64,000 bases of DNA from Pinus tabuliformis (lineage: Eukaryota; Streptophyta; Pinopsida; Pinales; Pinaceae): NCBI GenBank assembly GCA_031772625.1, contig CM062817.1, positions 892,724,184 through 892,788,183 on the forward strand, in the 5' to 3' direction. The position numbers and the translations under genes were made by a program. Position 1 is the stretch's first letter; every line of letters begins with the position of its first letter. Shown here piece by piece: positions 11,633 to 24,954 of the stretch. The notes beneath the pieces are model-generated. The model searched no databases. It was given only the letters and a program-made list of their open reading frames with translations, and had not been told where the DNA came from.

Positions 11633-13503
11633 ACAAACCATGTGTATTTTTTCGTTGTTTAAATTGCATTTTTAAAAGTATAAATGGATTCAATGCATTG
11701 AAAATTCCCTTAGGCACTTGGGACGACACAACCTAAACTTAAGACAAAATGTATAGTAGTGAGAATATCTATGTTTTAACCATACAATTTTCTTTTTTTC
11801 AATTATTTTATATAATATATACATAGTTTTTTTTAACCATATGTATACATAGTTGACATTTAAATATTTTACTTAAAAGTAGCATTGAAATATTTTTTTA
11901 TGGATCATAGTGTTCATATTAAAATGTTTTTTTCTTGTTATGGATATATTTGAAATACATATCAATGTGACTTAACCTTACATATTGAAATAATTTATTT
12001 CTGACCCATATCGATTTTTTAATCATTATTAATATTCTTAAAATGCCATATATTAATTTTATATTAAGAATTGAATGAATGACACATCTCCCTCTTATTA
12101 TTCTTATGAGGGATTAATTAAAATTTTTACTTTCAATTACATTTTCACACACATACACTTTCTCTTTATATAGACACATGTAAAGTTAATATTAGAATAA
12201 TTTAATAAATTAGTTAACATGGATATTGAAATAGTTTATTTAAGCTTTATAATTAAAAGTATAATAATTATATATCTTTATTATATTTAAAAATGAAAAT
12301 ATAAGTTTTTGTTTTTATTTTTATTTTTAATTATTTTATTTCTTTTTAACATACATATATATATATATATATTATTTTTTAAAATTTAATGTAAATTATA
12401 TTATTTGGCAATGATATTGAAATATTTTATCTATAGTTGAGAGTAAGAGTAAAATATTTGTATACATTATGTTGTAATATCCAAAAAATATAAAAAGATG
12501 ATATTATTGATGCCTTATAATGCATTTAATTAAAACTAACCAATTATATTTATTTTTTTATAATTTTTTTTATAATCAACATTATTTTAATTTAGAGAAT
12601 TATTTTTAATTTAAAAGAGACAAATGTTAACTCAAGATTTAACAACACTTGAAGATTAAACATGGAAAGAATAACACATCTCCCTAAACTGTAAAATGGA
12701 ACTCGTGAAACAATAACAAAATCATTCCCTTTCATAACTTTCACTCCTCTAATAACCCTTCAAATCTCTTTACCTTTACCTAAAACTAACACTATTTGAC
12801 CCTTTGCCCCTTTGCTATAACATGACAACTCCATTTCCTCTTCAGACTTCCACTTTACTCATATTTTTCATTCCCTCTTCTAACTTCCACTTTATTCATA
12901 CTTTCTAGGTTTAAGATCAAATAGCCTGCATGATATTTGACTATAGCAATCAAAGGAACTTCATTTCCTCTGACTTTTTGCAATGGAAGTGTCTACCCAG
13001 GGAGACTAATTGCAAAAGTGACCGGAATAGTGACTGGAATTTGGTTAATTTTTTTTCAAAAACTCTTGCACTAGCAGTGTTTGAATCATGTTTTTATGGT
13101 GGACATGGATCTAGCACTCTCAAAAACTTCTAAAACACCCAAAATCTTGAAATTTGACAATTGTAATATATATTTACAAAAATATCTACCTAATTTTAAA
13201 AAAGTCTCCATAATTTTTAAGACGAAAAATACAGTACAATTAGACTACGGTTTTTGGAATTGCCCACAACCACAATTAGACTCCATGATCAGGAACGTAA
13301 AGAAACGACTTATTTTAATTCACGGCATTGATTTACTACGATGTATTAAAATCCATACAATCTCCACATCGAAGGTATTAAATACTGAAACTCGTTATTT
13401 CCACCTCGACTGTTTGCATTAAATATTGAGAGTTGTCAACACCAAAATTCCATTTTGGTGTCACTGGCTTAAACAATCATTTAGTTATCACAGCTTCAAA
13501 TAT
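11633..13503. other. Very AT-rich intergenic DNA
   Basis: No gene was recognised. A (TA)n tract lies at about 12353-12371. The frames at 12930 and 13081 lack motifs or splice context. Confidence 0.45.
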
Positions 13504-13763
13504 AGTATTAAGAAAAAGACTCGTTATGGGGGTAAAGTTAATATTTAATTTATTAAATCCATGGAATCAGTATAAATGTTTATCTGTCATGAATTATATT
13601 TATATTTATAAAGTGCATTTATATTTAAAATATAGTACTGAGAAGAAGACTTTGGTATGGAGTAAAGTTAATATTTACTTTATTAAATCCATGGAATGAG
13701 TAGAAATGTTAATCGGTCATGCATTATATTTATAATTATAACGTGCATTTATATTTATAATTA
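13504..13763. repeat. Two-copy tandem duplication, 130-bp period
   Basis: AGTATTAAGAAAAAGACT (13504) and AGTACTGAGAAGAAGACT (13634) begin two copies. Both contain TAAAGTTAATATTTA, TTATTAAATCCATGGAAT and GTGCATTTATATTTA. Confidence 0.85.
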
Positions 13764-13917
13764 TAAAATATTAATTTTATTTATTTATTTAATATATATA
13801 AAATAATTAATTTTTATGATATATATTTATAAGGTGTATTTATATTCATAATTTATAAATTATTTAAAAAATAAAATTATTAATATTATTTATTTATGTT
13901 TTTTTAAATATATATAA

Positions 13918-14097
13918 TAATTATTTCAATTATATATAGATTTAGTTTGTAACTATATATAATATTTATATTGGGAAATTTATTTGAGTGGATTACTTCT
14001 GGGTAGTAATTATTTTCAATTATATATAGATTTAGTTTGTAATTATATATAATATTTATATTGAGAAATTTATTTAAATGGATCACTTCTTGGCAGT
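13918..14097. repeat. Two-copy tandem duplication, 90-bp period
   Basis: TCAATTATATATAGATTTAG recurs 90 bp apart, followed in both copies by TATATAATATTTATATTG-GAAATTTATTT and a GGAT(T/C)ACTTCT end. A similar GGATCACTTCT occurs at about 21953, where the second copy of the large duplication begins. Confidence 0.85.
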
Positions 14098-14744
14098 GTA
14101 ATTATAAAACTTGACTCTTAGTTGAGTGTCCAGAGAATTAACATATGACCTCTCAATAATAAAGATGCTTTAACAATAGGCTTATAATAATTTTATTATA
14201 TTATTATTATTATTATTTAATTTGAATATATATTGTAAACTTGATTTTAATATAATGAAAAAAATATTTATAAATGAAAAATAACGGAATATTTAATTAT
14301 TACTAGTAATATATTTTTTTTTTTTAACTCCAATACAAAATAATAATTATATGAAAAAACAAAAATATTTTTAATAATTAAGCGCGAAACAAATTATATG
14401 AAATAATCCAAACCTTTTCATTTAAAATTATCCAATATTGAAAAGAAAATAATAGATTATGTTAGGTAAGTATTACTTTAATTATTAATTGAGAAATATT
14501 AATCATTGAGCAATGAGAAATATTAATCATTGAGCAATATAATAAAAGTAATGAGAAATAAGAAAAACACTAGTTTAAATATTGAGAAATCATTATATTA
14601 ACGAATAATGAGTTGGGTCTAACCATAAAGGTAGTTTATAGTTTATGGCAAGTAGCAATATTTCAATTCTTGATAGAGATATTCAAGGGTTTAAATATTG
14701 CTGGATCAAGAAATACAACAAACGCTCTCCTTTGTAACCAGTAG

Positions 14745-15110
14745 TTAGTTATGAGATTGATTGAGTCACTAGCTCGATGAAGCAATGGTTTCAAATTTCC
14801 TGCCAAGTCAAATTGAGAGTGGAATTCAAATTTCCTACCAAGTCTAATTGGGAGTGGAATTCGTAAACAAATGCCTATTCGGGTTTGTAACTTGATCGAG
14901 CCTATAGCTCGATCGAGCTATATACTCCATCAAACCTTCTTTTTTCTATAACACCCCGAGAGCGGTTTGGTCGGATCATTTTTGTATAGACCACAGACTA
15001 AACCCTTCCCAAGTGTGCGGGTTATTTTTGTGTAGACCACAGAATAACCCCTCGATCGAGATATTTAGGAGCTCGACCGAGGAGCCAAGGCTTAACCCAA
15101 CCGTTCAACA
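14745..15110. repeat. Block rich in (A)GCTCGATCGA-type words, copy 1
   Basis: CTCGAT, TTGATCGAG, AGCTCGATCGAGCT, CTCGATCGAG and GCTCGACCGAGGAGC occur within about 350 bp. A repeated segment (GTATAGACCACAGACTAA and GTGTAGACCACAGAATAA) also lies here. The block is visibly richer in G+C than its surroundings. The same block recurs at 22,346-22,760. Confidence 0.7.
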
Positions 15111-15977
15111 ACCCAACCGAAAAAGAAAAAGCTTAATCCTATTGCAAGATGTTTAGAAGTAGAAGTAGGTTTTCTATTATTATATGGTTATTTTAATTTT
15201 TATTTCTGGCAAATAAATGAATTAATTAATTTGAAATGAAAACTATCACAAAAACCACCACATAAAATTACTATTGAAAGCCATCAAAAAATTTACAGAA
15301 AACCGTTATCATGTGAAAAATGTCAAAATTTAATAAAATTTATCTTAATTATATGATTTGTTATTACATTTTTTATAACAAAAAAAATATTTCAACCTGT
15401 TTTAAAAGTTTTGGAGATTTATTTTTTTTTGGTTTTTTTTTTCTCCAAATGATTTATATAAAAATATGTGACAGAATTTCTAGAATGGATTATTTGAAAT
15501 ATGAAAATATGTGAGAGAATTTCTAGAATGGATTATTTGAAAATGTGTCCAAGGCTTCATAAATAGTGTGTAATAAATTATCAAAAATTTTAATATCATT
15601 TCAATTTTTTTTAGTTTTAAAATTTATTGAAAATACTCACTCTTCTCTAAAACATGAAACCAAAATTTAAAATATATTATAAATTGTATTTTGTATTTGC
15701 AATAAATTTTTGTACTTATAAATATGTTATAAATATGAGTTGCAAATTATTATATTTAGCACATTTTTTTAGTAGAAATAATATATGAATTTTAATAATA
15801 AAATAATCATATGTTTTAGTTATTAAAATTTTAATAATAATAAATAATTAGAAAATAATATTTTTTTTGTAAGTTTTGTATTGGTGATGATATATCATGG
15901 TTATGTTCAAAAATAACATTTGAATAGGGTGGGGAATTGAACCAATAATTTAATATCTAAGAGTACCTTAACAAATA

Positions 15978-16375
15978 ACTTGATGAAATTTTTTATTTTT
16001 TATTTTTTATTTTTTTATTTTCTATTTTTTATTTTTTATTCTTATTTTTATTTTTTTTTATTATTTTTATTTATTTTATTCATTTATTTATTTATTTTAT
16101 TGTTATTTTTTTTTTATAATTTATAATTTATAATTTTTATTCATTTAGTTATTTTTATTCACATTTAACTCTTATTCACATTTAGTTATTTATTTTTATT
16201 TATTTATTATTTTAATTATTATTATTTTATTTCATTTTTATTTTTATTTTTAATTTTTAATTTTTATTTATTTGTTTATTTATTTTATTTTTATTATTTT
16301 TATTTTGTGTTTTTTGTATTCAATTTGTTATTATTTTATTTTTATTCATTTAGTTATTTTTATTCACATTTAACT
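15978..16375. repeat. T-rich low-complexity tract (TTTTA/TTTAT words)
   Basis: About 400 bp made almost entirely of T runs broken by single A or TA, with strong strand asymmetry. A segment CATTTAGTTATTTTTATTCACATTTAACTCTTA recurs near its middle and end. It has no counterpart in duplication copy 2. Confidence 0.85.
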
Positions 16376-17063
16376 CTTAATTTATTCATAGAAGCGGTCT
16401 GTTGTAACTAATTTCTTTTTAAAAATAATTGACCTTTAATTTTTAAATATTTATTAATAAACTATTATTTTGATCCCGGTCCATTAGTCAATATTAACAG
16501 TTGGTCAAACTAGCCGTTGGAGGCTCTGCTAAGCTGGATCTGTTTCTTCAACTTATCCTGACGATGAAGCACACTTGTTGGTTCGAAACGCCTCACAAAT
16601 GGTATTCCATGTGATTTTCGCCGAAAAATTTCTCTCTAACTTGATATGGATCACAGAAGCCTGAACTCTATTAAAAAATATAATATTTTAATCAGATATA
16701 AATTAATTATTATTTAAAAGAAATTATTATATTTTTAAAATATGCTTGTTATTTAATTAAATTTTATTAACAATATTTAATTACATAATATATTTTAAGG
16801 AAATAAAAAATTAAAATTTTAATCCATTCATACTTTTAAATGTTTTTGAAAATTTCCCCCTCATATATATACATAATTTAAAACAATTTTGTTTTCATGT
16901 ATTTTTAATATTTAAAATAATTTAAATTATTGAAATTTTGAAAAAAAACTCAGTATTCGGTATTAACTTAAACTTATTAAAAGAGTAAAACATAACTATA
17001 TTAGAATAGAAACATGATGGACAATTTCATTTTGAAGGTGGAGTTATGTAAACTAAAGTTATA

Positions 17064-17211
17064 TTCTTTTGAAAATAGTTTAATAAAAAATCCAATGATA
17101 GTTTAATTTAATTTTCGGATTACTCATACATGATAACTTCTTTTGAAAATAGTTTAATAAAAAATCCAATGATAGTTTAATTTAATTTTCGGATTACTCA
17201 TACAATCATGG
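17064..17211. repeat. Almost perfect tandem duplication, 74-bp period
   Basis: TTCTTTTGAAAATAGTTTAA starts at 17064 and again at 17138, and both copies run unchanged to GGATTACTCATACA. Lack of divergence suggests a recent event. Copy 2 of the large duplication has only one such unit (near 23,645). Confidence 0.92.
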
Positions 17212-18026
17212 GTTGTTAATGTTATTCACTAAATAACATCAAAATTGATGAGATTTCTCTTTATAATTGGTTGTGGATTTGAATCTAAGTGACCTGTATG
17301 AAGGGTTTTTTAGTATTAAATATTATATAAGGTCATTCAGATTAGTCATATATTATATTAATTTGGGAAAAAATGGAATTCTTTTGTAGAGTTTGATGTT
17401 TCATTAAGTTTTTTTTTGTGTATTTAAATTATTGATTTTATAACAAATATTCTTGATAAAAAAATAAAAAAAACTATTTTTAGAATATTAAATATAATTT
17501 GTCCATACGTTCAATTGATACTTTGACTAAATTATCAATTTAATTTATATATATATAATTTATTATTTAAATAATTTTTTTCCTTAATTCTCATGTTGAT
17601 TGATTTGAAATAGTTGGTGTTCACCAAAATATTGATCATTTCATTCAACCTTACTTTAAATACCAACCATGAAAATATTGTCTATATTTCACTGTGTAAT
17701 CTTTTATTAAATATATATTTATTATGTGTCTTTTTTATAAATTTGAGTGTAAATAGTGTATATGAAAATGATTTTAATGTAAAATTAATTTTATTTCTAC
17801 GTTTTTTAATATTATTTAAGTAATATTATTTAAGTAAGATTGGTTCAAATGAAAACAGTGTAAATAGAATTTGTTTCATCTTTTAAATATTTTATAAAAA
17901 AGTTAGATTATTTGTTAATTTGAATATAAATATTATATTTTATTTAAATTAATATTTTTTTTTTTTCAAAGTATTTAGATAAATTATAAATGAGCTAATC
18001 TAATTAATAATAAATAAATTATTAAA

Positions 18027-18132
18027 ATAAGAATAAATAATTATTAATATAATTATTATAATTATAAATTTATTTAAAAATAAGAATAAATAATTATTAA
18101 TATAATTATTATAATTATAAATTTATTTAAAA
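18027..18132. repeat. Tandem duplication, 53-bp period, followed by (AT)n
   Basis: ATAAGAATAAATAATTATTA begins at 18027 and 18080. Both copies end in AAATTTATTTAAA. An (AT)n microsatellite follows at about 18176-18201. Confidence 0.88.
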
Positions 18133-19159
18133 AATAGAAATTAGTAATAAATAAATTATTAAAATTAGAATAATTTATATATATATATATATATATATAT
18201 TACTAGCATGAGTTTCTCATTATATTGGCCAGTGAAAATATACTAATAATAGAGAATATGAGATGGTGGAGACTTCAAGCATTATGAGATTCAACATGTA
18301 TACTTTAATAAATCATTAATGATATTTTGTGTATTATTTTTCAAAAAAATAAAAAATTATCATAATTTCATTTCTTATACCATGTCCAGTTTCAACAATG
18401 CATTGATACATACATTAAACCCATGATGAAAAGCCCATTTAAAGTGAATAAAAGCATTTTGACTATTTTTTAATGTACCAAGTTGTTTCATTATGTAGTG
18501 TGTTGTACCAGAAACATTGTCTTCATATGTGGTCAGTGTCAAAGTCAAACGTTATAAGAAATTGTCTTATGAAGTATACAATTGGAATGACATTTTATTA
18601 GTTTTGCAAATACGTTTATTTGAATTTTTTTATAGATATTTACATATTTATGCTCTATGAATAAAATGCATTGTTTAGAAATGGGAAAAAGTGTCAAGTT
18701 AGATTTGATCACTTCTATCATTTGTGTTTACATGGAACTCAATACTTTGGTGATAACTTATCAAAAAAGGGACTCAAAAGTTTAGGAAGACTAGATTATT
18801 CTACTTGAGTTTAGAATGATTTTCTTGTCAATATTCTTTAGTCAACATTTTTTTCTTGGATTGGTTTATATGTATTAGTTTTGTTTCAATTCTAAAGGTC
18901 TATGATGGAAACTTATACGACTTAGAAGACTCTTGTATACTTAAAATAGAACTCTATTGCTTCTATTACTCTATACTTTGATTTCCTCCTATTCATTAAC
19001 TCTATAACTCTTAGAATCAATCCCGTTGCAACTAAATTTATGCATAGCCTTCTCCCATACAACCCCCATCCATAGGCATTTAGAGTGTGGGGGGATCAAT
19101 TACACATGGTTGAGCTGATGAAAGATCACATAGCCTTGCCATAATTCCAATTCTATTAG

Positions 19160-21063
19160 TAGATCCTGGCTCTGACACTAGTAGGAGTGTTAGAGATAGT
19201 GTTTTTGTCTCTATTGATGATGTTAGAGAGAGTGGACCGTCTTCACCTGTCACATGTACACCTTCTGCATTTTTAAATATTCTTTAAACTTTATGTGTTT
19301 ATGTCTTGAAATTATTTTTAATTTTTAAATCATCTTCTATTGATGTGTTTGAAATGTATGTGTTATTTTTTTTAGTTTATTATATATGTTAAATTGTGTT
19401 TATGATTTGTAGAGGCTAAGCAGGGTAAAATTGAGGGTGACAATGCAGTGTCAATCCCTTCGTGGGATGACACCATGGCCATTATCACACACGAGGATGT
19501 TAGGGCTGAACATGCATGGATTACACAAGAGTTGGGTACACTCCATGATTACTTTCCTGTTAGACCTAGCTTGAATCTGATGCCGTAGAGTATCAATCAG
19601 TCTATCTAGACCTACTAGACGATGGGTCCGCACAACAACTTCCAACATGACATACATATGACAAGGAGGTAGGAGGTTAGAGACATGAATACTTGGGAGG
19701 AAGTGAAAACCACCACTAAGGACATTGATGTGCGTGGAGTTGTTTAGCATACCCTTGGCCACTGTGCTAGACATCATGGTACGATTCCACTCAAATATTA
19801 TAAGAATTTTGATGCAACCCATTTTGTTTATGATCAATTCATTTGAGCTTGATGTAAGTTCCCCCACCATGACGAGGTACCCCTTTACTTTTCTCGATAT
19901 GTATATGTAGAGTTCGTACTGCATATGAGGCCAGATTACACCAACACTAGGAAAAAGTTTTATGGGCCCGATAGAGGATGTAGCTATGATTGTCCTGGGG
20001 CTCATAGGGCCCCTATGCATGTACCACCACCTCCAAGATTGGTGCCACTATCATCTCGAATCACGATATTGTCGATGAAGCTAGAGGAGACATCACAACA
20101 CAACACTGAGATGAGGGATACCATTGTAGACCACATTGGCAAGTGTGCATGTTTGTTTGCATAGAGAGATGAGAAAACTACCACTATTTCCTCGTGATAT
20201 GGTAGTTCCATTATTGATTATTCAGTGCTCGAGATTCTATGCTTTGAACATGTTTTTCCATATGAACATTTGTGTCGTGATGCCATTTGCGAGACTTGGA
20301 GGGTGTACAACCTATGTGACACATGCCAGGTACATATATACAACAATTTTGACTCTTATAATCAAATTATACATTATTTATATTAATAAGTTCGTATTAA
20401 ATTTCATTTATATTAATAAGTTCATTATAACATGTTGACACAGGGATATATGGATGAGCTTCTGAGGTCATCTGAGGGGGGAGTTGATCATCCAAAGAAT
20501 CCTCTGTCAATGCATGTTTCCATGGAGTCTCCAAAACCTCCACCTCCACCTCATCAGAATACTCATATGGATGAGAGTCACTATGTAGAGCCACCTAGAC
20601 TAGTAGTTGAGGTAAACTTGTATTCCTAATATTTCAACATTTTTTTTGAGTTACATGTATGCTAATTAATTCGTAGACTAATTATAATTTGACTTTTCCA
20701 TTGTGTACACAGGCCCAAATTTAAAGTGATTTCCAAACTGTAACGATGTGGTTGTATGAGTCAGATGTTGGGTACAGATGCGTTGTCGATAGAAGACCAT
20801 TGACACAGGTCCCAATTATTGAGCCACAAACATAGGAGCACCAAAAACAGATTGATCATACCCCCATCACTCCTGCCTCTCATTTGGACTCAAGTGAGGT
20901 TAGTATATTCATATGTAACTAAATGTAGTTCAAAGTCATTGATTTTTATATTATTTATTTTGTAAATAATAATAATTAATTTGAATTTGAATGTGTCATA
21001 TTGCAACATTCAAATATTGATGCCATGTTTTACGAGCAGGCACATAGGGGTAGTGGTACTTAG
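19160..21063 (+). pseudogene. Decayed multi-exon gene of unknown function, copy 1
   Basis: I do not recognise the family. Five exon-like blocks are supported by splice sites and by the second copy at 43,735-45,290. Exon a (about 19160-19290) includes SVRDSVFVSIDDV. Exon b (19413 after TTTGTAG, to 20329 before GTACAT) includes IPSWDDTMAIITHEDVRAEH, then RHHGTIPLKYYKN and FYGPDRGCSYDCPGAHR, with several stops. Exon c (20444-20611) is open for 56 codons and proline-rich. Exon d (20713-20898) includes MWLYESDVGYRCV. Exon e (about 21006-21063) ends in a stop after AHRGSGT. Introns c-d and d-e are phase 0. The exon e acceptor is AA here but AG in copy 2. Confidence 0.65.
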
Positions 21064-21989
21064 GCCACATAGTTTGTATATTTTCATGCCTATTTCATAG
21101 GGCACATTTACATGTGATCCAAACTTTGTATATTTTCATATGGACAATTTATGGATACATGAACATTATTTTAGCTTATGGATTCTTATTATTTTAGTTT
21201 ATGAATGTTAATGTAATGTAATTTGTATATATTTTCATATGTACAATTTATTGATACATTCATTAGTTCAACTTGTGGATGTTTATTAATTGTTGTTTAT
21301 GGATGGTCATTAAATTTTAATTTATGGATGCTAATTATTTTGCTAGTTTAAAAAAAGTTTTGTAGTATATTTTTTATTAAAAAATATAAAAATTTAAAAT
21401 CAATTAATTAAAAGACAACTATTTATATTTTAAAATATAATTTTACTTAATATTTAATGAATTTTATCATCCATTTTGTGAATATTTTTCAATTATATGC
21501 TAGACAAAAATTATCTCTCCATGGTATTGAAAAATAGAAGATTATAACAAATCCATATGTAATCAACTAAAAACTCCATGGTATAAAATTTAAGCATTAT
21601 GTAGGACTCTCTATCAAGCCATGAATATGAAATTTACGAGATTCAATAAGTAAAAACATTATATAGTGACCATCAAACCAGAAATATGAAATCTACAAAA
21701 TTCAAGAATTTAGAATTTACAAAATATTCATTTTTATTTCTAGTTTCATGGACTAAGAGAATAAATACTATCATCCTATGATACAAGTCATTTTGGTACA
21801 GGAAATTAACTAAAAATGCTTCATGTTGGTTTCTAGAAAGTGCTTATGAATATATATAATAATTAATTTCATATATATATATATTATAATTTTATTTTTT
21901 CTAAGTGGCTACATCTACGAAATATTAGTATTAAACAAATTCACACAAATGGATCACTTCTTATCCCATCAAAGTCTGGACATTCAGAA
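21064..21989. other. AT-rich DNA with repeated TTTATGGATG words, end of copy 1
   Basis: Between about 21170 and 21340, degenerate units of the type (A)GTTTATGGATG followed by T/A-rich spacers recur several times. The same occurs at 45,390-45,570 in copy 2. No coding content was recognised, and the junction between the two large copies lies around 21,840-21,990. Confidence 0.5.
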
Positions 21990-22345
21990 TATAGAGAGAA
22001 TTATATGAAAAATATATAATTTTGTTAATAATTAAGTGGGAAAAAAATTATATTAAGAATTCAAATCTATACATTTAATTATTAACTTAAATTTAAGGCG
22101 AATGTATTATAAAAATTATCCAATATTGAAAAATACAATAATGGATTATGTTGAATAAGTATTACTTTAATTATTAATTGAGAAGTATTATAAGAAGTAT
22201 TAATCATTGAGAAAGATAATAAAAGTGATGATAAAAAAGAAAAACACTTGTTTAAATATTGAGAAATCATTATATTAAATAACAATGAGTTAGGTCTAAC
22301 CACAAAGGTGGTTTACATATTTTGGCAAACACGTGGGTTTAGGGA

Positions 22346-22760
22346 TGAGAAAAAGTAGCTCGATCGACAATATTTCAGCCCTTGATCTAGTTATTCAAGG
22401 GTTTAAATGTTGTTCGATTGAGCTCTTTTGTAACCTGCAATTACCGAGGGGCTTGATTGAGCCACGAGCTCGATCGAAAAATGGTTTCAAATTCCCTCAA
22501 CGTGGAATTTGTAAGCAAATGCTTGATCAATCATGTAGCTCGATCGATCAAGCTATATGCTCGATCAAACCCTCTTTTTTCTGTAAAAACCCTAAGCGCG
22601 ATCAAGGAACGTAATTTTTGCGCAGACCGTGGACTTTGCGCAGACCGTGGACTAAAACCCTCAACTGAGATATTTAGGAGCTCGTGTGAGGAGCCAAATC
22701 TCGACCCAGCGACTCAACTACTTGAACGAGGAGCCGAAAGCTCGACCGAATTGCAAGATG
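22346..22760. repeat. Block rich in AGCTCGATCGA-type words, copy 2
   Basis: AGCTCGATCGA occurs near 22351 and 22470, AGCTCGATCGATCAAGCT near 22539, and GCTCGATCAAAC near 22560. Variants GTTCGATTGAGCTC, GCTTGATTGAGC and GCTCGACCGA also occur. GCGCAGACCGTGGACT is present twice in direct tandem (about 22620-22650). It is the counterpart of 14,745-15,110. Confidence 0.75.
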
Positions 22761-24821
22761 AATGGAAGCAGAAGTAGGTTTTCTACTATGAAAGGATTAT
22801 TTTAATTTTTTATTTCTTGCAAATAAATGAATTAATTAATTTGAAATGAAAAATATCACAAAAACCACCACAATTAAAAACCACCCAGAAAACTACAGAA
22901 AACAACTATCATATGGCATAACGCTAAAATTAATAAAATTTATCTTAATTATATGAATTGTTATTATATTTGTTTATAACAAAAATAAATATTTTGACAT
23001 GTTTTAAGATTTTTTGAGTTTTTTTATCCTTAAAAGAATGATTTGATTTATTTGAAAATATGTAAGAGAACTTCTACAATGAATTATAATGGTAAATAAT
23101 TAGATTTTTTGTTTTTTAGTTTTGGTATTGGTGATGTTATATCATGGTTATGTCCGAGAATAATACCCAAATAAAGTGGGGAACTGAGTTATTAACTTAA
23201 TATCTAGGAGTTCTTTAACAAGGCACCTAATCACCATCTATCCAAGGCCCATGAACAAAAAATATAATATTTTAATTAAATAGGAATTAATAATTATTTT
23301 TAAAATATTATTATATTTTTAAAATGTGTTTGTTATTTAATTAAATTCAGTTCACTATATTTAATCATATCATATGTCTTAAGGAAATAAAAAATTAAAA
23401 TTTTAATCAATTCATACTTTTAAATGTTTTTCAAAATTCCCACACACACACACATATATATAATTTCCTTCTGGAAATTTTGTTTTTATATATATATCCA
23501 GTTTGAATTTTAGTTTATGGAAAAAAAATGAATTTATTAAAATATTCAAATGTTCATATATTAATTTAGTCTTATTAAAATGGAAACATGATGGAAAATG
23601 CATTTTAAAGGTAGAATTATGCTTATAGATACTTTAGTAATATTCTTTTGAAAATAATTTAGTAAAAAATTCAATGATAATTTTGTAGATACTTAATTTT
23701 GAAACTTTTCCATTACTTATACCATCGTAGTTTGTTAATGTTATTCACTAACTAGATTCAAAATTAATGAAATTTCACTTTACACTTGGTTTTGGATTTG
23801 AATCTAAATGACTCGTATGAAAGGCTTTTTTAATATAAATATTGTATAAAGTCCTTCCAACTAATCATATATTATATTATTTAAATTGAAAAAACAATGA
23901 AATTCTTTTGCAAAGTTTGATGTTTCATTAAATGTTGTTGGTGTGTTTAAAATAAATGGTTAATTTTATAACTAGTATTCTTCATTTAAAAAAACTATTT
24001 TTAGAATGTTGGATATAATTCATCCATATGTTCAATTAATACTTTGACTTTGGCTATATACATTCACATATTTAATTTTCAAATCTTTTATCAAACATAT
24101 TTATATTATTTTTTATATAATCTGTAATTATCAAATATATTTATATTATTTTTATATAATGTTAATTACAAATATTATATAAAATATATTATATATAAAA
24201 ATATTATATAATATTTTTATTATTAAACCTTTTATATTATTTATTATTTAAATATAAAATTTCCCCAATTCTCATGTTGATTGATTTTAAATAGGTGGTA
24301 TTTTCCAAAGGTGGGATTATAATACTTCAATACATGTATTGAACATTTTATTTTACTTTACTTTAAATACAAATCATAAAAACATTATACATATTTAACT
24401 TTTTAATATTTTATTAAACATCTCTTTATTGTTTGTTTCTTTTAATAAATTTGAGTGGAAACGCTGTATATGGAATTGATTTTAATATAAAATATGTTAA
24501 CACCATGTTTTTTTATATTATATAAATAAGATTGATATATGTAAAAGAGTTTATTTAAAGAAAATGTTGTAAATAAAAATTGCTTATTTTTTAAATATTT
24601 TTAAAAAATATTTTATATAGTTTTTAGAAGGAAAAATTATTTTAGATTATTTGTTAATTTGAAAGTGAATATTATATTTTATTTAAATTGATAATTTTTT
24701 TTTTTAAATATATTTAGATAAATTACAAATAATAAAATAAATTAATTTCATCAATAATAAAATTAAAATTAGAACAAATAATTATTATAGTATTATTTTA
24801 ATTATATGTTTCTTTAAGAAA

Positions 24822-24822
<1 letters not shown>

Positions 24823-24884
<62 letters not shown>

Positions 24885-24900
24885 TAGATAGATAGATAGA
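24823..24900. repeat. (TA)29 followed by (TAGA)5 microsatellite
   Basis: An uninterrupted TA run of 58 bases passes into five TAGA units. It lies about 55 bp before the gypsy A target site. Confidence 0.97.
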
Positions 24901-24954
24901 TAATTTTTTCACTATATTGGCTAGTGAAAATATACTAATAATAAAGAATATGAG

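Larger units (their letters stand above)
14300..21840. repeat. Large segmental duplication, copy 1
   Basis: Collinear similarity with 21,990-24,954 plus 42,273-46,070 can be followed by eye. It runs through the TTAATAATTAAG and AATATTGAGAAATCATTATATTA region, the TCGATCGA-rich block, TATCATGGTTATGT (near 15890 and 23145), TTCTCATGTTGATTGATTT (17590 and 24272), the decayed gene, and the final GATACAAGTCA...GTAGAAAGTG-like end (about 21,840 and 46,070). Copy 1 also holds a T-rich expansion at 15,980-16,380 that copy 2 lacks. A tandem duplication of roughly 7 kb is inferred. Confidence 0.82.
21990..24954. repeat. Large segmental duplication, copy 2 (left part)
   Basis: This matches 14,340-18,280 in the same order. 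It breaks at 24,954 exactly where gypsy A begins and resumes at 42,268-42,273, so the element entered copy 2 after the duplication. Confidence 0.82.

Noticed and set aside
19451..20020. 189-codon minus-strand frame
   Set aside because: Longer than any plus-strand frame here, but the plus strand has splice sites and motifs shared with the second copy. The minus frame is not preserved in that copy.
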